This document shows, one piece after another, positions 1-9,400 of a stretch of DNA of 64,000 nucleotides. The DNA comes from Loktanella sp. DSM 29012 (GTDB lineage Bacteria > Pseudomonadota > Alphaproteobacteria > Rhodobacterales > Rhodobacteraceae): contig NZ_FOEJ01000007.1 in assembly GCF_900110705.1 (NCBI RefSeq), positions 1 to 64,000 of the forward strand. The letters run 5' to 3'. The position numbers and the translations under genes were made by a program. The notes under the pieces were generated by a model. It was given only the letters and a program-made list of their open reading frames with translations. It made no database searches and was not told the DNA's origin. Within the stretch, counting starts at the first letter, position 1. Every line of letters begins with the position of its first letter.

Positions 1-69
1 GGCCTGACACCGCGCGAATATGCTAACCGGTCAAACGAAGACCAAAACCTGAACAGAGCTAACTCATAA
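1..69 (+). pseudogene. IS3-family transposase OrfB, C-terminal tail (cut by window edge)
   Basis: Frame 1 is open from the first base and encodes the last 22 residues of a protein ending in NLNRANS before a TAA stop. The pattern LTPREYA followed by a short polar tail with NLNR is the usual end of IS3-type OrfB integrases, just after the DDE catalytic core. The rest lies outside the window, so it is not possible to say whether the copy is intact. No gene is visible from here to base 430 apart from the inverted-repeat element. Confidence 0.6.
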
Positions 70-152
70 ATGAGGACTCTCTGGGGAGCAGGTCATCTGC
101 GGTCGCGAAGCACCCGCGCAGGCTGAACCGAACCAGACGTTCAGCTTTAACT

Positions 153-297
153 GGCCGCTGAAAAAGTCAGGCGCAGCCCACGACACCGGCAAAACAGGGC
201 GATTTTTCCGCTCTTTCGTCGAGCTGATGAAAACCTCTTGTGACCGGCATCGATCAGCACCACGAGAACAGCTGTTCAAAATCCTTTTTCAGCGGCC
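153..297. repeat. 145-bp MITE-like element with 14-bp terminal inverted repeats
   Basis: GGCCGCTGAAAAAG at 153-166 is matched perfectly in inverse orientation at 284-297. The 117 bases between carry no convincing gene. The layout fits a miniature inverted-repeat element or the two ends left from an internally deleted insertion sequence. No clear target-site duplication is visible at the flanks. Bases 298-430, up to the end of the ATPase gene, show nothing recognisable. Confidence 0.5.
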
Positions 298-430
298 TGT
301 AAACTAATTGTGGCACCATTCCGCTGCTCTGCAGGTCCATCTTGAGTCCATAGCAACGTAGTTGCGCTCGGCTCGAAATGACGTGATCTGTAATTAGCCG
401 CTCTTTCCGGAACCCTGTTTCCGCCAATCT

Positions 431-2041
431 TCACCTATCCAATTGATCAAAAAGGTTACCAAAGAGACCTCGTACGAACGCCAATGCATCATTGTCTTGT
501 GACAATAGGCGGCGAACCGCTTTCTCGTAGTCCTCGATCCTTCGGAAACCGAGTTTGCCTGAGATGTCGGCCAGCGCGGCGGATTCCCGAACTGGACATT
601 TGGTGAGTATCGTCTCCCAGTCGTTGTCTGCCACCGCAGCATCAAGCTCCACCTTTCGTGCCGCGTGGATTGCTTGGGCGTCGTTGGCAATCGTGATTGT
701 TTGGCCATCCATTAGATCATCGTCATTTGGTAGCTGGTCCAAGATCAACTTCCTGACCGCTTTCTTGGCTACCTTCTGACTTAGACGGTCTGTGTGATCG
801 GCAATAGCAGCAACGCCGGCATTCAACGCTCTCTCGGCTATTATGGTTGGATCATCACCGGATACGTTCGCTTGGCGCGCAGCGATCCCCCTGATGATAT
901 GCGGATGAAAATAGATCGCCTCGACCGAATAAAACGGAAGTGCGTGAGTACCTTTTTGACGTTTGACTTTGATTTGATCTGGCGAGTAGCCATCGCCATC
1001 AGCGATTCCGAACGCCCGCAACCAGTGGAAGCCTTCTCCCGCTCGACTCCCGACGACAGCCTGCTCAACATCGCGGCAATTTCCTTTGGGGATAACAGAA
1101 ACCATAGGGAAGATCAGGCTGTATAGGGGCTTGTCCAAGCTGCTCTCGGTTCCTTCAACGAACAGTATTTTCCGGCGCGCGCCAAGAAGGTCGCGTTTTA
1201 GGATGTCGTCAATCGGCGTCTCTGCGGGAAGTTCATCTGCCTCCCAGCCTTGGACGTTTTGACCGTCGAAGTTGCACGACCGTGGCAACAGCGTCCTCGC
1301 GCCCGTAACCTCTAAGGGTAGATCATGGTCGTGGGTTGAGATAACGAAGCCACAGTCGGATCGCCGTTCAAAGAGTTGGCTTAGGAGCGGGGAGATGATT
1401 GAGCGGTGCAGATGTCGCTCGGGTTCGTCGATAATCAGAAGTGTTCCAGGTGGAGCAGTCAAGACGTTACCTGCAATAAGCAATGCATTGCGTTCGCCGT
1501 CTGAAAGCTCTGCCGCGCTGTATTCGGGCCCGCCGTCCTTGCTCGCCATCACGCGCTCGTTTTTCTGGATACTGATTATAATCGGGATATTCGACTGCTT
1601 AAGCAATTCGTTAATGATTGCGATAGGCGCTTCCACCTTGGCAGCTTCCGCCAAACGGCCCATGTCTCCGGCATCGTAGGCGGCTTGCATTGAACGCGCG
1701 CGGACGTTTTCTGCGTCTATCAATTCATATATCGTCATGCTAGCGCGCTGTGCGGCATAATGATCTCGGTAACGGGCTTCTTGTGCCTGGTCCGTGTTCT
1801 TGATGCTTTGCTCAGTTTGGACCTTCTTGGCAGGCGTCATGTCCAACGCGTCTGTGTTCATCCATGTCTGGCGGTGCGCCGAAATTTTCCTAACGTTATT
1901 CCGATTTTGGCTCGCGAAGTGGTGCATCAAACTCGACTTTCCGGTACCGTTCGCACCAAGAACGAATAGCATTTGACCGGGCTCGAGTTGGAGCTGCGAG
2001 ATCTCGGCGTTTTGAGCAGGGAAGTTCAGGTTGAACGGCAT
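431..2041 (-). CDS. ABC-type ATPase fused to a TOPRIM/DUF4435-like domain (OLD/PARIS-like defence protein)
   Basis: This 536-residue protein starts with an ABC/SMC-type ATPase. Walker A GANGTGKSS is at residues 29-37, the signature LSDGER at 179-184, Walker B LLIIDEPE at 201-208 and a switch His in STHDHD near 237. From about residue 290 a second domain begins with ILFVEG (292-297) and has an acidic IADGDG stretch at 346-351 and YSVEAIYF near 371. These match the Glu and Asp-x-Asp positions of TOPRIM-type folds, here closest to DUF4435. OLD-family nucleases share this order, and the PARIS phage-defence system uses such an ATPase (AriA) and a DUF4435 protein (AriB), sometimes fused. No partner gene is seen. 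It stands alone among mobile-element remnants, which supports a defence role by inference. Confidence 0.75.
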   Translation of the reverse strand: MPFNLNFPAQNAEISQLQLEPGQMLFVLGANGTGKSSLMHHFASQNRNNVRKISAHRQTWMNTDALDMTPAKKVQTEQSIKNTDQAQEARYRDHYAAQRASMTIYELIDAENVRARSMQAAYDAGDMGRLAEAAKVEAPIAIINELLKQSNIPIIISIQKNERVMASKDGGPEYSAAELSDGERNALLIAGNVLTAPPGTLLIIDEPERHLHRSIISPLLSQLFERRSDCGFVISTHDHDLPLEVTGARTLLPRSCNFDGQNVQGWEADELPAETPIDDILKRDLLGARRKILFVEGTESSLDKPLYSLIFPMVSVIPKGNCRDVEQAVVGSRAGEGFHWLRAFGIADGDGYSPDQIKVKRQKGTHALPFYSVEAIYFHPHIIRGIAARQANVSGDDPTIIAERALNAGVAAIADHTDRLSQKVAKKAVRKLILDQLPNDDDLMDGQTITIANDAQAIHAARKVELDAAVADNDWETILTKCPVRESAALADISGKLGFRRIEDYEKAVRRLLSQDNDALAFVRGLFGNLFDQLDR

Positions 2042-2212
2042 CGGATAACTCGAGGTGTAAAAAAGGTCTGCATAACATAAGGTGTATGGCTACCAATGGG
2101 AATCTCTAGTTAGCTGCCTAGAGCCGAGCTCTTTCACCATTCCTGGCGCATCGAATGGCAGGTCTGGTGATGCTGCGACGCTGCGTTGGACCTTTCCCTA
2201 AACGGCAGCTGT

Positions 2213-2235
2213 GGGCCGGCCGCGACAGCCGGCCC
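2213..2235. other. GC-rich hairpin
   Basis: Eight bases, GGGCCGGC, at 2213-2220 pair perfectly with 2228-2235 across a 7-base loop. The hairpin lies just past the stop codon of the recombinase remnant on the minus strand. No T-run follows on either side, so a rho-independent terminator is not well supported. Confidence 0.4.
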
Positions 2236-2242
2236 GCCCTGT

Positions 2243-2419
2243 TCAGATTTCCACCGCTTCGGCGATCGCGAGCGCACCTTCCAGCTCAACACCCAAGTAA
2301 CGCACCGTGCTATCCATCTTTGTGTTTCCAAGGAGGAGTTGCACCGCCCGCAGGTTGCCGGTCTTCCGGTAAATCTGCGCGACTTTCATGCGCCGCGTAG
2401 AGTGGGTGTCGCCGATTGA
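2243..2419 (-). pseudogene. Tyrosine recombinase (phage-type integrase), C-terminal remnant
   Basis: The open frame encodes about 58 residues ending in a TGA stop, with a stop codon directly upstream at 2420-2422. It contains THSTRR (the HxxR catalytic box), then NLRAVQLLLGN, then TVRYLG with the nucleophilic Tyr. This is the C-terminal end of an XerC/D-like integrase family in which the middle motif normally reads LLGH. Here His is replaced by Asn. The N-terminal two thirds, including the first catalytic Arg, are missing. It is a dead fragment of an element that probably once integrated nearby. Confidence 0.75.
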
Positions 2420-2660
2420 CTATGAAATGAAACAACAGAAAATGAACATGGCAGGCGTCTAGGAACCTAGGGGCACCTCAACCTTCGCATAGGCCCGCCG
2501 GGCATTCGGCTTACTGCGTCGCCGCAGGTCGGCTCTGGCTCCACTGCGTCCTCTTCGACGAAGTGGGTAATCGCCCCCCCGGGAAACGGTCTCGATGCCA
2601 TACGACCTCCCATCCTCTTTCTCGTACGGTATCTCAGGCGCTTTCGATTTGCGGATGAGC

Positions 2661-2912
2661 TCACAGGGCTTCGACGGTTTCGGCCTCGGGGAAAACTTTA
2701 ACAACGGTTCGTTTAAGACCTTGCATGCGACTGATAAGTTTCTCGCGGACATCGCAGGATACGACGAATGACGTGTTGAGATCGGCACAGGAAAGCGCAA
2801 ACGTGACCTCTTGGCCAAATACATCATGGTCCGTGACCATAACCAAATGCTCATCGTTTCCTACCGCATCCATACGATCCTGACGGACAACGCGATCGAG
2901 TTCGCCGAGCAT
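2661..2912 (-). pseudogene. Possible remnant of an unknown gene cut by the IS481 fragment
   Basis: The reading frame gives 83 residues. Its first 15 or so are antisense to the IS481-type fragment, so only the part from about 2858 down to the stop at 2661 can be original. That part (for example VTFALSCADL and FPEAETVEAL) has a protein-like composition, but I do not recognise the family. It may be the 3' end of a gene whose start was replaced by the insertion sequence. The region 2420-2660 next to it shows nothing else. A chance open frame is possible. Confidence 0.3.
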
Positions 2913-3257
2913 ACCCGCAACCGCAATACCGCATCATCCAGGTAGATGCGGTTCGACATGATCTGCGAGGCAAATGAGATTGAGCATAGGCTCACCAAGC
3001 CCAACCACCCGTGGACCAACGGTCAGGTCGAAAGAATGAACCGCACAATTAAGGACGCAACCGTCAAACGCTATCACTACGACAGCTATGATCAGCTGCA
3101 CACACCTCGCAGACTTCATGGCAGCCTAAAACTTACTCGCCGGCTCAAGACCCTCAGCGGGCTCACGCCCTGCGAATACATCTGCAAAATCTGGAAGTCA
3201 GAGCCAGACAGATTCATCGTCGATCCGATCCACCGAATGCCCGGACTGAACACCTAA
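2862..3257 (+). pseudogene. IS481-family transposase, truncated and frameshifted
   Basis: The frame from 2862 encodes YRIHTILTDNAIEF, a TAG stop at 2943-2945, then CEANEIEHRLTKPNHPW, NGQVERMNRTIK and, near the end, LSGLTPCEYICKIW. This is the second half of an IS481-type DDE transposase: the second catalytic Asp is in LTDN and the Glu in QVER. The part with the first Asp is missing. The expected LADFMAAYNFA segment near 3105-3145 is present only in another frame, showing an indel pair. With a nonsense codon and indels the copy is inactive. It ends about 180 bases before the giant surface-protein gene. Confidence 0.8.
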
Positions 3258-3439
3258 GGCAAAGCATGGCGTTGCCAAAAGGAAACAGCAAATTTCACGT
3301 TGTGGGTTTTTGATTGAGCCAGACACAATTTTTTGCGCTACTGCCTTCGTCAGGTGCCATTTCAAGAGCACCCCAATGCAAGAGCGGCGTTGATGGCGGT
3401 GCGCACCGCCGGAGTTCTACAGGTAACGGATCAGTATCA

Positions 3440-6400
3440 ATGTTGGAAAACCGCAAGGCGGATCTGTTTGTGCTTGTTAGCCGGATGATTGCGCTGCTGC
3501 TTTTGTCTCTGCTGTTTTTTGTGCCAACGATCGCCGCCGCGACACCCTTTACAATGACAGTACCAGGCACAGGTGTGCAGCTTCCGGCCGAATACCCAGA
3601 GGCCGGCGGCGTGGCCATCGTGATGACGGGCGTCAACGGCAACATCTATTACCAGTTTTCAAATCCGGACGGGGCGTTTGTTGGTTTCCAGAATGACGGC
3701 AATCCTGCGCGGTTTCGTGGCAACCCGTTTACTATCAACGATCCCATCGCGCTCGACTGTGGATTCCGCGATTGCAGCGGATATTTCGGTGGTGCCATCG
3801 CCCGTGTTGATATCCGATTTTCAGCCTTTGACGGCGACACCCAAGTCGGCGGATTTGATCGCAACGACATCTTTCTGATCCTCAATGGCTTCAATGTCGG
3901 CAATTGGTCGAATGTCACCACCCAAAGCACAAACGAGGCGGGCACAACCAGCTTTGGCCAGCAGCAGGGCTTTGGCAACGAGACATTTGATACAGGGTGG
4001 TTTTCCAGCACAAACGCGGCGCTTCTGGCGAATATCCTGCAAACGAACCAGACGCTGTCGCAGGTCTTTGACCGTGATCCCAATGACAACTTCTGGAACT
4101 TCACCTTTGGCGCATCCTTGCCGCGAGAGGACCTACGGACCGTCGCGCCGGGGTATGAATTCGAAAAAACGATTGATCCCGCCGATGTGACCTACAGCCA
4201 GGTCGGCGACGTCATCGATTACACCTATGTGGTGCGCAACATCGGGTCGGTCGATATCGACGACATTACGGTTCAGGATGACCGTATCCCGAACGTGGTC
4301 TGTCCTGCGCCGCCGCAGAACTCTTTGCGCCGAACGCGTGGCAACGATCCCGCCGCAAACGAGCTGACCTGTACGGGCACCTACACAATCACCCAGGCCG
4401 ATATCGACGCTGGCACAGTCACCAATATCGCGACCGCGAACGGCACGCCTGAATTCGGTCAATTGGGCGCGGTCAGCGATACCGCGACGACGACCGGGCC
4501 CGCCCAGAATAACGCAATCACGCTGGAAAAGGTTGGCGCGCCAGATCCGTTTGGTCCGGTCGGGTCGCAGGTGACCTACACTCTGACAGCGCGCAATACG
4601 GGCAACACGACCCTGCGCAATTTGCTGATCACCGACCCCAAGACACCGGGGCAGACATGCGAATTCCCGACGCTTCTGCCGCTATCCGCAGATAACACAA
4701 CGAACGCGGCCAGCTGTACTGTGACCTATACGGTCAAACAGGCGGACGTTGATGCGTTCAACAATGACGGTGACCCGCTCCAAAATACCGCAACGGTTCG
4801 CGCGACGCCGCCGGGCGGTGCCGCCATCACGGCCACCGCGTCAGAATCCTTACTTGGTCAAGTTGCGGTAGTTGATCTGACGCTGGTGAAATCAGCGTTG
4901 CAATCGACCTATGACGCCGTCGGCGACATGATCGACTATCGCTTTACGATTAACAACACCGGCACGGTCACATGGCCGGGACCTCCCACTGTGACGGATA
5001 CGTTGACAGGCGGGGCGACCTGTCCGTCAGGTGTAGTGGCACCCGGTGGCACGGTCGTTTGCGAGGCGAGCTACACGATCCTTCAGTCTGATCTGGATAA
5101 TGGCACGCGCCCGAACGAGGCGACAGCCAGCATTACCGTTGCCGGGCAGACCGCCAGCGCGGCCGATGACGTGACAGTCAATGCTGTTGTGACCACTGAA
5201 CTGACACTGACCAAGGCGCTCTCTGCCAGCTCGCCCACGTCATTCACCGCACCCGGTCAGGTGCTGAGCTATGATTTTATTCTGACCAACACGGGCACCG
5301 TGACGCTGACGGCGCCGCTGGTTGACGACGCGACAACGGCACCTGCGGTGACGCCCGTTGCTGTGACATGCCCCGCAGGCCCGATTGCACCGGGCGGCAC
5401 GCTGACCTGTACAGCAGACTACTCCGTCACTCAGGCTGATCTGGACGCCGGAGCCGTTTCGAACACCGCCACAGCAGAGGCCACCGCCCCCGCAGGTGTG
5501 GGTAGCGCGCAAGTCCTGTCCGACCCCCAAAGCCTGACCGTCACCGGCGAGCGGAACCCATCGTTGGCGATTGTGAAGACCGCGCCGTCGGTCACGCCAC
5601 TTCAATTCGCAGGCGAGCCACTGGTCACCTATACCTACGATGTGACCAACTCGGGCAATGTCACGATACCTGGCCCGATCACGGTGACCGACGACCGCCT
5701 GACCCCCAACACCTTTACCTGCACCACCAATGCCATTGCCGTTGGCGCCGCCGCACAATGTACAGCCGATTATCAGGTGACCGAGGCTGATCTGGTTGCA
5801 CAGCAGGTGCGCAACAATGCCTTTGCGACAGGCGGCGACGGCACAAATTCGAACACCGATTCCGCGATCATCCCGCAAGAAGGTACGTTCGATTTCCTTT
5901 TGGAAAAAACGGCAATTGATGCAGATTACGCATCCATTGGGGAAAACGTTGATTTTCAACTGACGTTCACCAATACGGGTGACACCACAATCTTCCCCAA
6001 GGCGCCAACGGACGGCACCTCGATCTTTTCGGGTGGATCTGGTGGACAAAGCCGTGACCTGTTCGTCTTTGACGATCCGGGTGTTACTCTGGTCGGTAAC
6101 TGTAATCTTCCCAATCGTATCAGCCCGGTTGGGGCTAACGGTGGCGGACAAACGAGCTTTACTTGCACCGTGCGCCGGACCGTGACCCAGGCAGATGTCG
6201 ATGCTGGCAGCTATACCAACACGGCAAATCTGACGCTGGTCTATAACGATGGCGACGCCGATGAGGAAACGCAGGTCGTGCCGCCTGCCTCGGCGACTGT
6301 GCCGCTGAATGCAGCTGTCGAACCCAGCTTTACCCTGACCAAAACGGCGACCAACGACTTTGCGGCGGTTGGTGATCTGATCAACTATGACTTCGTCGTC

Positions 6401-9400
6401 ACGAACACGTCGGTTCTGACGCTAACGAATGTCGTTCTGACGGATCCCAAGATCGTGGCGATCACCTGTGTGGGCTCTGCGACATCGAATGAGACCGGGA
6501 CGATTGCCCCCGGCGGCAACGTGCAATGTACTGGCAGCTATCCGGTGACGCAGGCCGATCTGGACGCCGAAGAGGTGTTGAATACTGTATCCGCGATCGC
6601 ATCGACACAAGCCGCAGGGACCGTGTCCCAGACAGCGCAGGAAACGACCGCAATTGATCCTGCCGCCGCCATCCGCGCGCTGACGCTGACCAAATCTGTC
6701 ACTGTTCAGGAAACGGGTGACGCGACCTTTACCGCCGCAGGTCAGACCGCTGACTATGTTTTTGCCGTTGAAAACACCGGCAATCTTACGTTGGACAATA
6801 TATCGGTCGTGGACCCCGATCTGGGCTATACCTGTAGCATCGCAACGCTGGCCCCCGGTGCTGTGGACACGACCACCTGCGCCGCGTCGCGGGTGCTGTT
6901 GCAGGCTGATTTCGACGCTGGCAGCTATACAAACGACGCTGTCGCATCGGCGCCCGGCGCGGTCGATGCGCCCGCCAGTGCGACCGCTACCGCTGACGGA
7001 CGAGTGGCGACATTTGTGTTCGAAAAAACCGCCCCGGCGAGCTTTGCCGCCGTCGGTGAGATCGTTGATTTCACGTTCAGCTTTGAAAACACGGGCAACG
7101 TTACGCTGACCAATATCACCATCGTCGACCCGCTGCTGGGTGCGACCTATTCCTGCGAGATTACAAGCGTTGCCCCCGGTGCGACCGATAACAGCTGCCG
7201 TGGCAGCTATACGGTGCAGCCTGCGGACGTGGACGCTGGCCAGATCGAAAACAACGCCAGCTTTACCGGGTCCGGTGTGGACGGCGCGCCGATCTCTGGC
7301 GCTGATACGGTCGTGGTGACGGGCCCGGCCGAAGCGCCCGCGTTGACAGTGACCAAGGTTGAGGACGATGCCACCGGCAGCTTTGACAACCTGCCTGCCA
7401 CCGAAAGCTACAGCTTTACCGTAGCCAACACGGGGAATGTCACGCTGACGGGGCTGAGCCTTGTCGATGGGCTCACAGGTTTCACCTGTGCCTTGCCCGA
7501 TCTGGCGGCTGGTGCGCAAACAACCCTCTGCGCAGATGGCGCGCCGCTGACCGATACCTATACCGTGGTGCAGGCGGATGTCGACGCAGGCACGTTGGAA
7601 AACACGGCGACAGCGACAGGTCGGACAACACGCGGGGCAGGGGCCCCTGTGACAGCGTCTGACACCGTCACGTTGCAGGGGCCTGACCAGCTGCCCGTTC
7701 TATCCATGGTGAAAACGGCGACAGCGGGGGCCGGGTTTGATACACTTGGCCAGAGCGTGAGCTACGACTACCTTGTCACCAACGACGGCAACATCACGCT
7801 GACTGCGCCGATCCGGGTGTCTGACGATCAGGTCGCTGTCACCTGTCCCTCGCTGCCTGTTGGCGGTCTGTTACCGGGCGATGATCTGCTGTGTACCGCC
7901 ACCGATACGGTCGATCAGTCGGACCTTGATGCCGGTGAAATCGTGAACGTGGCCACCGCATCGATCAACCAACCGGTCACGACATCAGCGACCTATCCGA
8001 TCGGTGTGGCTGCCGTGTCGTCAAATACTGAAACCGTCACCGTGACGGCCAACCAGCTGCCAGCGCTTGCGATCACCAAACGGGTGAAGCCGGGCACGGC
8101 CACCAGCTTTGACGCGCCGGGCGATCTGGCTGATCCGGCAAACCCTAACAACCTGGTCTACGAGTTCATCGTCGAGAACACCGGCAATGTGACCACGACA
8201 AACCCGATCACTGTCAGTGATCCGCTGATTTCTGCGACGCCGCTGACCTGTACGACGGCCCCGGTTGCGCCCGGCGGCACTGTCACTTGCGAGCTGCCCT
8301 ACGCCCCGACACAAGCGGATGTGGACCGCGGGTTCTTTGCCAACAACGCTGATGCGGCGACGCAGTTCGACGGTGCCGCCGTCGTCACTCAGGTGCCAGG
8401 CACAGAAACCGTCAACGCTGTGCAGCGCCCAGATCTGACGATCGTCAAAACGCTGGATAGCCTTGCGATCTTTTCCCCGGGGCAAATCGCGACCTACCGG
8501 TTTGATGTGGCCAATACCGGCAATACGACGATCACTGGTCCGATCACGATCACCGACAATAAAATTGCGGGTCCGATTGATTGCGGTCTGAATGATCTGG
8601 CACCGGGCGACAGCACCTTTTGTACCGCGACCTACACCGTTACGGTTAACGATGTGAACGCAGGCAGTGTGACCAACAGTGCCCGCGCCAGCAACGGTGT
8701 GACCACCTCCGACCCGCAGTCGCTGACGATCCCGATCGGCGCAGAGCCAACCTTGTCGATCGCGAAAACGGCCACGAATGGCGCGTTCACGCAGGCGGGC
8801 GATGTCATCAATTACGAATTCCTGGTGACCAATACCTCTAGCGGTCCGATCCCGCCTGCCTTTGTGCAGCCTGTCGAGATTGTTGACGACAAGATCACGA
8901 CGCCCATCGTCTGCCCAGTGGTGGACGGGGCCAACCCGCTAAATCCGGGTGACGACATCACCTGTACTGGCAGTTACACCGTGCAGCAGTCCGATATTGA
9001 TGCGCTCCGTCCGGGGTTCACACGCGGTTTTGTCATCAACAATGCTTTTGCCCGGTCCGAATTTGCGGGCGAGGTGGTCGAGTCCCCCGTCGATCGGGTC
9101 GCGATTGAGGCGGGCTCGGTAGCCGTGCTGGTTGTGACTAAGACAGCCGAAAATCTGACTGACGCAGGTCAGGACGCCGACGCAGGTGATGTGATTCAGT
9201 TCACCATCGTTTCGCAAAACGACGGTCCACAGACGCTGACCGATGTGCGCGTCACCGATCCATTCGTTGGCGCATTGACCTGCGATATTGCGGCCCCCGT
9301 CACGCTCGCCCCGACCGAGGCGCTGACCTGCACGGGCAGCTATAACGTCACGCAGGCGGATGTCGACGCAGGTGATCCGATTGCCAACACCGCCAACGCA

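Noticed and set aside
2595-2771. Plus-strand frame MPYDLPSSF and onward as a small gene
   Set aside because: There is no ribosome site or recognised family. It lies opposite another weak candidate frame, so neither strand is convincing.
3314-3439. TTG start 42 codons upstream for the giant gene
   Set aside because: The added residues are unlike a signal peptide and would bury the clear signal peptide that begins with the ATG at 3440.
5240-6151. Long minus-strand open frames (also 6422-7519, 9872-11203 and others) inside the giant gene
   Set aside because: They are antisense to the repeat protein. They have an odd composition (rich in Cys, Arg, Gly) and no ribosome sites, and follow from the high GC of the real gene.
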